Part shown: positions 44,842 through 54,836 of the stretch, in pieces
Position numbering within the stretch: position 1 is the stretch's first letter
How the letters are laid out: each line of letters begins with the position of its first letter
Source: JBMYYR01 sp965243605
GTDB lineage: Bacteria > Bacteroidota > Bacteroidia > Flavobacteriales > CAJXXR01
DNA length: 64,000 nucleotides
Direction: 5' to 3'
Assembly (NCBI GenBank): GCA_965243605.1
Contig: CBDEVQ010000103.1
Coordinates: forward strand, 1 to 64,000
Notes under the pieces: model-generated
Databases searched by the model: none
What the model saw: only the letters and a program-made list of their open reading frames with translations
Told to the model about the DNA's origin: nothing
Translations under genes and position numbers: made by a program

Positions 44842-46146
44842 ATGTCGAATATAGTTGCTATTGTAGGTCGTCCAAATGTTGGAAAATCAACTTTGTTTAA
44901 TCGTTTAACACAAACACGTCAAGCAATTGTTGATGAATTTAGTGGTGTTACACGTGATCGTCATTATGGTAAATCCGAGTGGAATGGAAAAATATTTTCA
45001 TTAATTGATACTGGAGGATACGTTAACGGATCTGAAGATATCTTTGAATCGGAAATTAGAAAACAAGTTGACCTTGCTATTGATGAGGCTCAAATTATTC
45101 TTTTTGTTGTAGATGTTACATCTGGAGTTGTTGATTTAGACAACGCCGTTGCAAGAATGCTACGTAAAGTTGAAAAGAGAGTAATTATTGTTGTTAATAA
45201 AGTTGATAACGGTGAGCGCTTGATGGAGGCCAATGAGTTTTATTCATTAGGAATGGGTGAATTCTTTCCTCTTTCTTCAATAAACGGAAGTGGAACAGGA
45301 GAGTTGTTGGATGAAATTACAAGACTATTACCTGAAAATGAAGATGTTTTAGAATCTGAATTACCACGTATTACTTTAGTTGGTCGTCCAAATGTTGGGA
45401 AATCATCTTTCTTAAATGCTTTAATTGGTATAGAAAAGAATATTGTTACAGATATTGCTGGAACAACAAGAGATTCTTTAGATGTAGAATATAATGCTTT
45501 TGGGCATAATTTTATTCTTGTTGATACCGCTGGAATTAGACGTAAGAAAAAAGTAGATGAAGATATCGAATTCTACTCTGTAATGCGTTCTATTCGAGCT
45601 ATTGAAAATTCAGATATATGTGTTGTAATGTTGGATGCTACTCGAACGTTAGATGCACAAGATATTAGTATTTTTCACCTTGCAGAACGTAATGAAAAAG
45701 GAGTAGTAGTACTTGTTAATAAATGGGATTTAGTCGATAAGGAAACAAATACACCTCGAGATTATGAAGCTATGATTCGTAAAAGACTAGCTCCATTTAC
45801 AGATTTCCCTGTTATTTTTGTATCTGCTTTAACAAAACAAAGAATACATAAGGCTCTTGGAGAAATTATGGAAACATATGTTCGTAAAACAACAAAGATT
45901 TCAACAAGTCAATTAAACGATTTCTTTTTACCACTTATTCAACGTTACCCTCCACCAGCAATTAAAGGAAAGTATATTAGAATTAAGTATGTAACACAGC
46001 TACCAACTGCTGTACCTTCATTTGCTTTTTTCTGTAACTTACCTCAATATATTAAAGATCCGTATAAACGTTTCTTAGAAAATAAACTAAGAGATAAATT
46101 CGATTTTACAGGTGTCCCTGTAAGAATGTTCTTTAGAAAAAAATAA
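44842..46146 (+). CDS. der: GTPase Der (EngA)
   Basis: Double-GTPase needed for 50S assembly. Two G domains are present: P-loops GRPNVGKSTLFN (~8-19) and GRPNVGKSSFLN (~180-191), with DTGGY and DTAGIRRKKK as the G3 motifs, NKVD and NKWD as the G4 motifs. A KH-like C-terminal domain follows (PAIKGKYIRIKYVTQLPT). 434 residues, normal. Cotranscribed with era; a terminator follows. Confidence 0.97.
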   Translation: MSNIVAIVGRPNVGKSTLFNRLTQTRQAIVDEFSGVTRDRHYGKSEWNGKIFSLIDTGGYVNGSEDIFESEIRKQVDLAIDEAQIILFVVDVTSGVVDLDNAVARMLRKVEKRVIIVVNKVDNGERLMEANEFYSLGMGEFFPLSSINGSGTGELLDEITRLLPENEDVLESELPRITLVGRPNVGKSSFLNALIGIEKNIVTDIAGTTRDSLDVEYNAFGHNFILVDTAGIRRKKKVDEDIEFYSVMRSIRAIENSDICVVMLDATRTLDAQDISIFHLAERNEKGVVVLVNKWDLVDKETNTPRDYEAMIRKRLAPFTDFPVIFVSALTKQRIHKALGEIMETYVRKTTKISTSQLNDFFLPLIQRYPPPAIKGKYIRIKYVTQLPTAVPSFAFFCNLPQYIKDPYKRFLENKLRDKFDFTGVPVRMFFRKK

Positions 46147-46154
46147 AATATTAG

Positions 46155-46188
46155 CCCCAATCATGATAAATGATTGGGGTTATTTTTT
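46155..46188. terminator. Terminator between der and the asparaginase-like gene
   Basis: Stem CCCCAATCAT (46155-46164) / ATGATTGGGG (46170-46179), loop GATAA, then a T-rich tail. An A/T-rich flank on the other side lets it serve both convergent genes. Confidence 0.85.
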
Positions 46189-46197
46189 GGAATTAAA

Positions 46198-47241
46198 TTA
46201 TTCTATTTCAAAAGCGTTAATATGCTTTTCACCATTAGAGTTTTTATAAGCTCTAAACATACCTTTAGTGTTAAAACTATAGGCAACATTCCCAAATTTA
46301 TCTAAGGCAATCATACCTCCATCTCCATTTAATGGTTCAATACGATTGTAAATAACAGAATCTGTAGCCTCTTGAAGAGGCAAATTTTTATATTGAACTA
46401 AAGAGGAAACTTCATGAGCAGCTAAAGTTCTAATAAAATATTCTCCTGTACCAGTACAAGAAACACCACATGTTTTATTGTTTGCATAAGTTCCAGCTCC
46501 AATTATTGGGGAATCTCCTATTCGTCCAAATTGCTTATTGGTTAAACCACCTGTAGATGTACCAGCAACAATATTTCCATATTTGTCGATTGCAACTGCT
46601 CCAACAGTTCCGTACTTTTTATGCTCCCAGTAATTCAAGTCTTCTTCAAAACTTAATTTATTATGATCTAAGCCTAATTTTTCTTTATCCTTTAAAGATT
46701 TCCAATAGTCATATCTACGTTTTGTATAAAAATATGTAGAGTCAACAATCTCCAGACCTTGTTCTTTTGCAAATAAGGTTGCCCCATTTCCAGAAAACAT
46801 AACATGTTTAGAACTATCCATAACTGTTCTGGCTGCAATAATTGGGTTTTTTATACCATTAACTCCTGCAACAGCACCAGAGTTTAACGTTTTTCCATCC
46901 ATGATTGATGCATCCATCTCCTGTTTTCCATATGTATTGTAAACAGCACCTTTACCTGCGTTAAATAATGGATTATTTTCCATTAAAGAAATAGATTTCT
47001 CAACAGCATCTAAAGAAGTTCCTCCAGATTCTAGAATTTCATATCCTTTATCTAAGGCTTCTTCTAGTCCTTGTTTATATAAATTCCAACGTCCTTCTGA
47101 TAGGGTTTCTTTAGATATATTTCCAGCACCTCCATGAATAACAAGTGTGATTTTTTGTTGAGTGTCTTGTTTAATGTTTTCCTTTTCTTTACAGGATATT
47201 ATAGAAATAAATGAAAGACATAATAAAGCGAAGTATTTCAT
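46198..47241 (-). CDS. Isoaspartyl peptidase/L-asparaginase, lipoprotein
   Basis: Ntn hydrolase of the plant-type asparaginase family. It has VIHGGAGN at the start of the domain, GAVYNTYGKQEMDASIMDG, and the self-cleavage site KYGTVGAVAID, where the Thr becomes the N-terminal nucleophile. Downstream motifs GRIGDSPIIGAGTYA and TGTGEYFIR fit. The leader MKYFALLCLSFISIISC has a lipobox, so the 347-residue protein is exported. Confidence 0.92.
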   Translation of the reverse strand: MKYFALLCLSFISIISCKEKENIKQDTQQKITLVIHGGAGNISKETLSEGRWNLYKQGLEEALDKGYEILESGGTSLDAVEKSISLMENNPLFNAGKGAVYNTYGKQEMDASIMDGKTLNSGAVAGVNGIKNPIIAARTVMDSSKHVMFSGNGATLFAKEQGLEIVDSTYFYTKRRYDYWKSLKDKEKLGLDHNKLSFEEDLNYWEHKKYGTVGAVAIDKYGNIVAGTSTGGLTNKQFGRIGDSPIIGAGTYANNKTCGVSCTGTGEYFIRTLAAHEVSSLVQYKNLPLQEATDSVIYNRIEPLNGDGGMIALDKFGNVAYSFNTKGMFRAYKNSNGEKHINAFEIE

Positions 47242-47374
47242 GTTTTTGAGAGTAATATAAAACTTTAATTTTGATGATTATTAGTCTATTATCCATTTTT
47301 TCTTGATATTTGCAGTACCAAAAAAAATATGATTTTGTTAACAAACAAATTTAAACACATTGATTTTAAATATC

Positions 47375-47500
47375 TTCTTCACCGACTCGTGAAGAACGAT
47401 ATCGTTTTTGGTTTCTAATCTTGACTTACATTCGCTTAAGTCAATCACTTCATCATTCTTTTAATAATTTTTTATATACTACTTTACGAAGTGGTTATAT
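47375..47500 (+). other. Structured 5' leader with three stem-loops upstream of the PLP decarboxylase
   Basis: Three consecutive inverted repeats lie within the 276-bp divergent gap: TTCTTCAC / GTGAAGAA (47375-47396), TTGACTTA / TAAGTCAA (47421-47444), and ACTACTT / AAGTGGT flanked by TATAT runs (about 47474-47500). They end 17 nt before the ATG. They may form a regulatory leader RNA. No known riboswitch class was recognised. Confidence 0.45.
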
Positions 47501-47517
47501 AAACAAAACCGTACACT

Positions 47518-48741
47518 ATGTTTTGGAAAAAACGCAGCTTCGAAGATATTAAGTCAGAAATATTTGAAGCCATTGGAAACAACTTAAATTACAAAAACAA
47601 CAGTATTCTTGGAATCCCAGGGTCTTATTTAGATCAGGAATCGTTTTACGACGATGCTCCATTTTTAAAAGATGCTCCTTTTATTTCTACGATGATAGCT
47701 AACCCTAATCATATTGGATGCCATACTTTAGATGGTGATTCTGAAGTATTTTTTAAAGGAACGCAATTATTAGAGCGTAGGCTTATCCGTTTAATGGCGG
47801 AAGAAATGTTAAGGGCTGATAGTAATTCTGTAGATGGTTATGTGGCACCCGGAGGAACTGAAGCTAATATTCAGGCCATGTGGTGTTATAGAAATTACTT
47901 TAGAAAAGAGTTTAACGCCAAAAGAGACGAAATTTGCTTAATTTATTCCGAGGATTCTCATTATTCAATGCCTAAAGGGGCAAATGTATTGGATTTAGAT
48001 TCTGCAATTATACCTGTAGATTTTGAAACAAGAAAATGGGATCTTGATAATTTGAACGAAGTCATTTCGGCAAAAAAAGAATCTGGGTTTAAATATTTCA
48101 TTGTTATCTGTAACTGCGCTACCACAATGTTTGGTTCTGTAGATGATATTGATGCGATAGCAGAAATATTTAAATCTTCTAACATCCAATATAAAATTCA
48201 TGGTGATGCTGCATATGGAGGTTTCATATACCCATTCACAGATTCTGAAAGTCGTTTTCAATTCCAAAATGAAAATCTTACATCTATTACAATTGATGGT
48301 CATAAAATGTTACAGGCTCCATACGGAACAGGTGTATTTATGATAAGAAAAGGATTTATTGAATATTGTAAAACTGAAGAGGCTAATTATGTACAAGGTA
48401 AAGATTATACATTGTGTGGGTCAAGATCAGGAGCTAATGCAATTTCAATGTGGATGATTATGAATGTTCATGGTTCATTAGGATGGCAATCTAATATGGA
48501 AACGTTAGTTTTAAGAACAGACGATATCTGTAAACGATTAGATGAAAGAAATATCCATTACTTCCGAAATCCTAATATTAATATTGTAACCATAAAGGCT
48601 GAGTACTTAACAAAGGAAATTGCCCAAAAGCATTTCTTAGTAGGGGATAATCACGAAAACCCTAAATGGTATAAAATTGTAGTAATGCCTCATGTTAAAC
48701 GAGGATTAATAGATCATTTCTTTTTAGATTTAGACGCATAA
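47518..48741 (+). CDS. PLP-dependent group II amino-acid decarboxylase
   Basis: A 407-residue fold-type I PLP enzyme. It has GYVAPGGTEANIQAMW (phosphate loop), HGDAAYGGFIYP (ring-contacting Asp) and ITIDGHKMLQAPYGTG, where the Lys after His binds PLP. This is the pattern of glutamate/histidine/aromatic amino acid decarboxylases; the substrate cannot be read from sequence. Single gene with its own terminator and an unusual hairpin-rich leader. Confidence 0.87.
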   Translation: MFWKKRSFEDIKSEIFEAIGNNLNYKNNSILGIPGSYLDQESFYDDAPFLKDAPFISTMIANPNHIGCHTLDGDSEVFFKGTQLLERRLIRLMAEEMLRADSNSVDGYVAPGGTEANIQAMWCYRNYFRKEFNAKRDEICLIYSEDSHYSMPKGANVLDLDSAIIPVDFETRKWDLDNLNEVISAKKESGFKYFIVICNCATTMFGSVDDIDAIAEIFKSSNIQYKIHGDAAYGGFIYPFTDSESRFQFQNENLTSITIDGHKMLQAPYGTGVFMIRKGFIEYCKTEEANYVQGKDYTLCGSRSGANAISMWMIMNVHGSLGWQSNMETLVLRTDDICKRLDERNIHYFRNPNINIVTIKAEYLTKEIAQKHFLVGDNHENPKWYKIVVMPHVKRGLIDHFFLDLDA

Positions 48742-48775
48742 AAAAAAGAGGCTGTAATTACAGCCTCTTTTTTTT
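48741..48775. terminator. Bidirectional terminator between the decarboxylase and gdhA
   Basis: Perfect palindrome (arms 48741-48757 and 48758-48774, core AGAGGCTGTAA) with A- and T-runs. Confidence 0.88.
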
Positions 48776-48793
48776 ATATAAATTGTTTACAGT

Positions 48794-50134
48794 TTATACT
48801 AAACCTTGGTCTAACATAGAATCTGCAACTTTTACGAATCCAGCAATATTGGCACCTTTAACGTAATCAATATATCCATCAGCATCTGTTCCATATTGCA
48901 CACAAGCTTCGTGAATATCACACATAATTTGGTGAAGTTTAGCGTCAACTTCTTCTCTAGTCCAGTTATAACGTAAAGAGTTTTGACTCATTTCTAATCC
49001 AGAAGTTGCTACACCACCAGCATTAGATGCTTTTCCTGGTGCGAAAAGAATTTTATTATGAATAAATAATTCTACAGCCTCGGGAGTAGTTGGCATATTT
49101 GCTCCTTCAGAAACACAAAGCACACCGTTATCAACTAATACTTGAGCTTCTTCTTTATTTAATTCGTTTTGAGTGGCACAAGGTAATGCAACATCACACT
49201 TCACTGCCCATGGGCGGCTCTTTGCGTGGAATTCACATCCAAATTTGTCAGCATATTCTTTAATTCGTCCACGCTTAACATTTTTAAGCTCCATTACGAA
49301 AGCTAATTTTTCAGCATCAATACCATTTGCATCATAAATGTAACCAGAAGAATCTGATAAAGTAACAACCTTACCACCTAATTCAGTTACTTTTTCACAA
49401 GCATATTGAGCAACATTTCCTGAACCAGAAATTGTAACTATTTTTCCTTCGAAAGAATCACCTTTTGTTTTTAACATTTGGTCAGCAAAGTATACGTTAC
49501 CGTATCCTGTTGCTTCTGGACGGATTAAAGAACCACCCCAGTTAATACCTTTACCTGTTAAAACACCAGTAAATTCATTACGAATTCTCTTGTATTGTCC
49601 AAACATAAATCCGATCTCACGACCACCAACACCAATATCTCCAGCAGGAACATCTGTGTTAGCACCAATGTGACGACAAAGTTCCGTCATAAATGATTGA
49701 CAGAATTTCATTACTTCGTTATCAGATTTTCCTTTAGGGTTGAAATCAGATCCACCTTTACCACCTCCCATAGGAAGAGTTGTTAAAGAATTCTTAAATA
49801 CTTGCTCAAAAGCTAAAAATTTAAGGATAGATAGATTTACCGAAGGGTGAAAACGAAGACCTCCTTTGTATGGTCCAATCGCTGAGTTCATTTCGATACG
49901 GAAACCACGATTAACTTGCATATTTCCTTCATCATCTAACCAAGGTACACGGAACATTAATACACGTTCTGGCTCAACCATACGCTCTAGTAATAATTTT
50001 CCTTGATATTTTGGATTTTCTGCGATAAATGGAATAATAGCTTCAGCTACTTCTGTTACAGCTTGAATAAATTCAGGCTCGTTTGCATTTCGAACCTTTA
50101 CAGATTCGATAAATGCATCTATTTGCGCTTGCAT
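48794..50134 (-). CDS. gdhA: NADP-type glutamate dehydrogenase
   Basis: Makes glutamate from 2-oxoglutarate and ammonia. The catalytic Lys is in LPMGGGKGGSDF; the substrate region GPYKGGLRFHPSVN and the nucleotide-binding loop ISGSGNVAQYA are also present. Length 446 matches the hexameric small family. Single gene with a good upstream promoter. Confidence 0.97.
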   Translation of the reverse strand: MQAQIDAFIESVKVRNANEPEFIQAVTEVAEAIIPFIAENPKYQGKLLLERMVEPERVLMFRVPWLDDEGNMQVNRGFRIEMNSAIGPYKGGLRFHPSVNLSILKFLAFEQVFKNSLTTLPMGGGKGGSDFNPKGKSDNEVMKFCQSFMTELCRHIGANTDVPAGDIGVGGREIGFMFGQYKRIRNEFTGVLTGKGINWGGSLIRPEATGYGNVYFADQMLKTKGDSFEGKIVTISGSGNVAQYACEKVTELGGKVVTLSDSSGYIYDANGIDAEKLAFVMELKNVKRGRIKEYADKFGCEFHAKSRPWAVKCDVALPCATQNELNKEEAQVLVDNGVLCVSEGANMPTTPEAVELFIHNKILFAPGKASNAGGVATSGLEMSQNSLRYNWTREEVDAKLHQIMCDIHEACVQYGTDADGYIDYVKGANIAGFVKVADSMLDQGLV

Positions 50135-50162
50135 AGTCTTAAAATTTGTAAAAAGTAATGAC

Positions 50163-50196
50163 CAAAAATAACTGATTTTTTCAAATAATAATCAAA
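50163..50196 (-). promoter_or_regulatory. Promoter of gdhA
   Basis: On the minus strand, -33 TTTG (50193-50196) and -7 TATTTTTG (50163-50170) with a 22-nt spacer, giving a leader of about 20-25 nt. Confidence 0.55.
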
Positions 50197-50259
50197 TAAA
50201 AATCATGTATTTAATATGAATTAACTTTTTAAGTTAAAAATTAAGTTAATTTCTTAATC

Positions 50260-51369
50260 TTAAATGCGTTTATATTGATTACCAGGAAGGTTTTTAATTA
50301 ATCCTTTAAGTTCTAATTGCAAAAGAATTTGAATTAGTTTAGAGATCGGGATTTTTACTTTGAGAGCTATTAAATCTATAGGTTGAGCTTTTATCAACAT
50401 CGCATTCAGGACTTCTTCTTCGTCTTGAGATAGATTGATAAATAATTCAGTTTGAAAGCTATCGTCTTGTGGCACTGCACAATTCGTGTCTTCCGTCCAA
50501 TTCATTATGTACTCAAGGTCTTGAATGGATTCTATTAAATTTGCTTTTGTAGTTTTAATAAGGTGATTACATCCTTCAGACATACTTTGATTATAATTCC
50601 CTGGTAAAGCAAATACATCACGGTTATATTGCACGCCTAAATCGGCTGTAATTAATGCACCTCCGCTTTTTTTAGCTTCTACAACTATAATAGCATCACT
50701 CATTCCGGCTACGATGCGATTTCTTTTAGGGAAATTCTCACGGCTGGGTTTATTACCAGATGTAAACTCAGATAACAATGCACCATGATGCAACATTTCT
50801 TTAGCAAATTCTTTATGTTTAGCAGGGTAAATTCTATCTAGTCCATGCCCTAAAACCCCTACAGTAGGAATACGATTATCCAAAGCACTTTTATGAGCAC
50901 ATATATCTATTCCATAAGCCAGTCCAGAAACTAAAAGAACATCGTGTTTAGAAAGCTGTTTAACAAATTCCATAGTCCAATCTTCTCCATAATCAGTAGA
51001 GGCTCTTGTTCCAACAATGCTAACTACCTTTTTGGTATTTAAATCACAATCTCCTTGTTGGTATAGCAAAATAGGCGAATCTGGACATTGTTTTAGTCTA
51101 AAAGGAAATTTAGGATCTTGATAATATAAGGCATGAATACCTTGTTGCTCCATAAACCGCATTTCAAACTCAGCAGCAGAAAGTACTTCTTGCTTTACTA
51201 TATTTTGAGCCGTTGTTCTACCAATAGATGGAATTTTTTCAAGAACATTAACGGGCTCCTTAAAAACAGCTTCAACACTACCACAGTAGGAAATCAATTG
51301 CTTAGCAGCCATTGGTCCAACTTTAGGAATCATATTAATCGCTATTTTATATATTAAATCTTTATCCAA
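50260..51369 (-). CDS. dprA: DNA-processing protein DprA
   Basis: Loads RecA on incoming single-stranded DNA during natural transformation. The N-terminal SAM-like helix-hairpin-helix part is at ~1-70 (IPSIGRTTAQNIVKQE). The Rossmann core has VSIVGTRASTDYG, LLVSGLAYGIDICAH, GHGLDRIYP, SGNKPSRENFPKRNRIVAG and ALPGN. A C-terminal winged-helix (DML1-like) domain follows. Length 369, normal. Confidence 0.96.
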   Translation of the reverse strand: MDKDLIYKIAINMIPKVGPMAAKQLISYCGSVEAVFKEPVNVLEKIPSIGRTTAQNIVKQEVLSAAEFEMRFMEQQGIHALYYQDPKFPFRLKQCPDSPILLYQQGDCDLNTKKVVSIVGTRASTDYGEDWTMEFVKQLSKHDVLLVSGLAYGIDICAHKSALDNRIPTVGVLGHGLDRIYPAKHKEFAKEMLHHGALLSEFTSGNKPSRENFPKRNRIVAGMSDAIIVVEAKKSGGALITADLGVQYNRDVFALPGNYNQSMSEGCNHLIKTTKANLIESIQDLEYIMNWTEDTNCAVPQDDSFQTELFINLSQDEEEVLNAMLIKAQPIDLIALKVKIPISKLIQILLQLELKGLIKNLPGNQYKRI

Positions 51370-51386
51370 ATCCTTATTTTCTTAAT

Positions 51387-51418
51387 CAAAAATAAGTTAA
51401 TTTGTGATATTAAAACAA
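51387..51418 (-). promoter_or_regulatory. Promoter of dprA
   Basis: On the minus strand, -33 TTG (51416-51418), 21-nt spacer, -7 TATTTTTG (51387-51394), 18 nt before the start. Confidence 0.55.
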
Positions 51419-51428
51419 TATTAAAGAT

Positions 51429-53969
51429 ATGAACCAGCGTTTTTGTTTATTTATGGGTGCATTATTTGCGCTCTTTTCTGCAACTTTTGAAGCTTTCGGT
51501 CAAAATGTAATACAAGTTAAAGGGCATTTAGCAGATATAGAATCTAAGTCGGAAATAGTTGGAGCTCATGTTTTTATTGATTCAACACATTCTACCTTAT
51601 CTGATATTTATGGAGATTTTAGTTATGACCTTCCTGCTGGTAGTCATAGATTTCAAATTTCTTTTATTGGATATAATTCTATAGATACCACAATACAGAT
51701 ATCAGAAGATCACTCTGACTTTAATTTCGAAATGACAGAAGCAAATAATATCCTTAACGTGATGGTTGTTTCGGATAGTAGATATAGTCATAGGTATGAA
51801 AAATCTACAATATCTATTGATGTAATAAGTCCAGATGAATTAAAATCGAAATCGCCAATAAATGTACAAAAGACAATAGAGCAATTGCCAAGTGTACATA
51901 TGATAGGTGATCAAATTAATATCCGTGGTGGAGCCGGTTGGACATATGGAGCCGGAAGTCGAGTATTATTGTTGCAAGATGGAGTTCCAATGATGGAAGG
52001 AGCAGAAGCTGGAATACAATGGTATTCTATAGAGCCTGAAGCGACACATCAAATTGAATTAATAAAAGGATCATCATCTGTATTATATGGTGCTTCTGCA
52101 TTAAACGGTACTATTAATATACAAACTAGAAAACCTACAAAAACACCGTATACATCTATAAGTATTCTACATGGAATGTATGATACTCCTAAAAGAGCCA
52201 GTTCAAATCATAATCCAGATATAGAATCTGTACTTATTGATGATATTACAACTCAAGATGGTTTGTTTGACACCGTTGAAGTTGCTAATAACGGAAGGAA
52301 GATAGATGACTGGAATAGAAAATCATTTCCATTAACATTTTCAAATTATACGGTTTATCACGATCAGAAAATAGGAAACCTAGAGGTAAGTGCGAGTTAT
52401 AATTATTTTAGAGAACAGCATTATATCCAAAATGATAAAGAGAATAAGCGTCATCGAGTATTCACAAAGATTGCTCATGATCTTAAAAAGGAACATGGAT
52501 TATACTATGGATTATCTTCAACTTATATAGATAATTTAAGAGGAGAGTCTTTTTTATATAATGGAGATAATGATCCATATCGATCATTTGGAGAAAAAAC
52601 TTATGATCTACACTCAAGAGAATTCGCAATTCGTCCATTTTTAGAGATCGGAAGAGAAGATTCAGACTGGAATCATAAATTTAATGGACAATATTACCAT
52701 GTAGGTTATGTTGATACAGCAACAAACTTTTCAACGTTATACTACGGGAACTATCAATCGCAAGTTAAAAAGGGAATTTACACAGTAACATTTGGAGGTA
52801 ATGGATCTTATGTAAGAGGAGAAACAACATCTTCAAACCTAAAAGCACATCAGTTTAATTTAGGAGCATATCTACAAGCGGAAATGAAATTGGAAAAATT
52901 TAGTGCTGTAGCAGGAGTTAGATATGAATATAATAACGAGAATGGAAATATCATTAAGGCACCAGTTTACAGGCTATCGGGTAATTACGAATTAGGTAAA
53001 TCTACATTTTTAAAGATGTCATATGGAGAAGCCATAAGATTCCCTTCGTTATTAGAGAAGTATTTTCAAAGAGATGCTGGTGAAATAACCTTTCTCCCAA
53101 ATAAAGATTTACAAGCCGAAAAAGGATGGACAAGTGAATTTGGAATTATTCATAAGTATAAATTTGGACAATGGAATATGAGTTCTGAATTAAATACGTT
53201 TATCATGAAGTTTCAAAATATGACTGAATTAGGATTTGGAATTTGGGGTGGTGAAACTAACGAAACATTGAATCCTTTAGGTATTGGTTTTAAGGCCATA
53301 AATGTAGGTGAAACTAAAATTACTGGTTTAGAATTTAATACAAGAGGATATGGTAAAATAGGTCAAGTAGAAGTTGATTTTAAATTTGGTTATACATATA
53401 TGAATCCTGTAGCTGTAGATAACGACTATGTATACGAATCTTATGTTGATCAAGCAGGAGATATAGCATCGAGTATAAGTGATGATTTAATTGTTCAATT
53501 AGTTGTTGCTTCAATAATAGACTCTATAGGTAATATTACATATTCTAATACAAGTACAGATCCTAGCGTATTAAAGTATAGATATGAACATTTATTTAAT
53601 TTAGATATGGGAATTCACTATAAGAAGTTTCACCCTAGTATAAATATTAGATATAATAGCTTTATGAAAAACGTAGATAATTTATTTGAAAGTTATATGT
53701 TTAATGCTAATGTGAGGGATATTTTTAGTGCAACGAGTAGTTTAGATGAATCGGTCAACCTATTGGTTCAAGATATGCAAATTGCAGAATCTAGAAAGCG
53801 AAACAAAAATGGTGATTGGTTGTTTGATGTTCGTTTGGCTTATGATCTAACCGATAAGGTAAAAGTAATGTTTGCAGTAGAAAATGTATTTAATCATGAA
53901 TTTCAAACTCGACCTGCGCAATTTGGAGCTCCAAGAAAATTTATACTTCAAACGAACATTAAGTTATAA
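51429..53969 (+). CDS. TonB-dependent outer-membrane receptor with carboxypeptidase-regulatory-like domain
   Basis: An 846-residue receptor. Signal peptide to about FEAFGQ. A regulatory-like beta-sandwich is at ~27-110 (GAHVFIDSTHSTLSDIYGDF), the plug at ~120-235 (VQKTIEQLPSVHMIGDQINI, SVLYGASALNGTINI) and a beta-barrel runs to a C-terminal strand ending in FILQTNIKL. The substrate is unknown. Its stop overlaps the kdsB start by 1 nt. Confidence 0.93.
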   Translation: MNQRFCLFMGALFALFSATFEAFGQNVIQVKGHLADIESKSEIVGAHVFIDSTHSTLSDIYGDFSYDLPAGSHRFQISFIGYNSIDTTIQISEDHSDFNFEMTEANNILNVMVVSDSRYSHRYEKSTISIDVISPDELKSKSPINVQKTIEQLPSVHMIGDQINIRGGAGWTYGAGSRVLLLQDGVPMMEGAEAGIQWYSIEPEATHQIELIKGSSSVLYGASALNGTINIQTRKPTKTPYTSISILHGMYDTPKRASSNHNPDIESVLIDDITTQDGLFDTVEVANNGRKIDDWNRKSFPLTFSNYTVYHDQKIGNLEVSASYNYFREQHYIQNDKENKRHRVFTKIAHDLKKEHGLYYGLSSTYIDNLRGESFLYNGDNDPYRSFGEKTYDLHSREFAIRPFLEIGREDSDWNHKFNGQYYHVGYVDTATNFSTLYYGNYQSQVKKGIYTVTFGGNGSYVRGETTSSNLKAHQFNLGAYLQAEMKLEKFSAVAGVRYEYNNENGNIIKAPVYRLSGNYELGKSTFLKMSYGEAIRFPSLLEKYFQRDAGEITFLPNKDLQAEKGWTSEFGIIHKYKFGQWNMSSELNTFIMKFQNMTELGFGIWGGETNETLNPLGIGFKAINVGETKITGLEFNTRGYGKIGQVEVDFKFGYTYMNPVAVDNDYVYESYVDQAGDIASSISDDLIVQLVVASIIDSIGNITYSNTSTDPSVLKYRYEHLFNLDMGIHYKKFHPSINIRYNSFMKNVDNLFESYMFNANVRDIFSATSSLDESVNLLVQDMQIAESRKRNKNGDWLFDVRLAYDLTDKVKVMFAVENVFNHEFQTRPAQFGAPRKFILQTNIKL

Positions 53970-54724
53970 TGAGAAAGATAGGAATAATACCTGCTCGATA
54001 TGAGTCTACACGTTTTCCAGGAAAGCCATTGGTGGAAATCTTCGGAAAAACAATGATTCAAAGAGTATACGAGAAAGTATCTAAAAGTCAATTGCTAGAT
54101 GAAGTTTGGGTAGCAACGGATGATTCACGAATTGCAAATCATCTTACAGAGCATAAAATACCATTTATATTAACAGACAGTAATATATCTACAGGTACAG
54201 AACGTTGTTTAGTAGCAGCTAGAAAACTTGGGTATTTATCGTCTGAGGATATTTTAATTAATATTCAAGGAGACGAACCTTTTATTAGTTCTAATCAAAT
54301 AAATCTTCTTCTTCATGCATTTAATCATCCCGATACACAAATTGCAAGTTTAAGAAAACAAATAGATCGATTACCACAAGTTTTAAATCCAAACTCAGTT
54401 AAAGTTGTTTGTGATGAATCCGATTTTGCATTGTATTTTTCAAGATCTCCAATTCCTTATGTAAGAGATACCATTCAAGACCAATGGTTAACTGTGGCTA
54501 AGTTTTATAAGCATATTGGTATTTATGCCTTTAAATATGGAGTGTTAGAAGATCTATCCTCATTAGAGAAAACAGAGTTAGAAAAGCTGGAATCTTTAGA
54601 ACAGCTTTCTTGGTTAAGTCATGGGTATAATATTCGTATGATCATAACAAAAGAAGAAAGCCCTTCAATAGATACACCAAATGATTTAGAAATGGTTTTA
54701 AATTTGTACAAAGACAAATTATAA
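53969..54724 (+). CDS. kdsB: 3-deoxy-manno-octulosonate cytidylyltransferase
   Basis: Activates Kdo as CMP-Kdo for lipopolysaccharide inner core. The N-terminal nucleotide-binding motif IPARYESTRFPGKPL is at ~7-21; NIQGDEPFI carries the metal-binding Asp; SRSPIPY and HIGIYAF follow. Length 251 is typical. The start overlaps the TonB receptor stop (TAATG). Confidence 0.96.
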   Translation: MRKIGIIPARYESTRFPGKPLVEIFGKTMIQRVYEKVSKSQLLDEVWVATDDSRIANHLTEHKIPFILTDSNISTGTERCLVAARKLGYLSSEDILINIQGDEPFISSNQINLLLHAFNHPDTQIASLRKQIDRLPQVLNPNSVKVVCDESDFALYFSRSPIPYVRDTIQDQWLTVAKFYKHIGIYAFKYGVLEDLSSLEKTELEKLESLEQLSWLSHGYNIRMIITKEESPSIDTPNDLEMVLNLYKDKL

Positions 54725-54836
54725 AGCCTATATCGTATTAATAATATATAAGGTAAGCCTATATTTAAGAGTTAATAAGACGTAATCTAATTACTTTGAA
54801 ATAAAAACTTATCTTTAGCTACAAAATAAGAAACCC

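Noticed and set aside
54724..54764. Direct repeat AAGCCTATAT (54724-54733 and 54755-54764) after kdsB
   Set aside because: Only two 10-mers in AT-rich DNA, the first overlapping the kdsB stop; no supporting structure.
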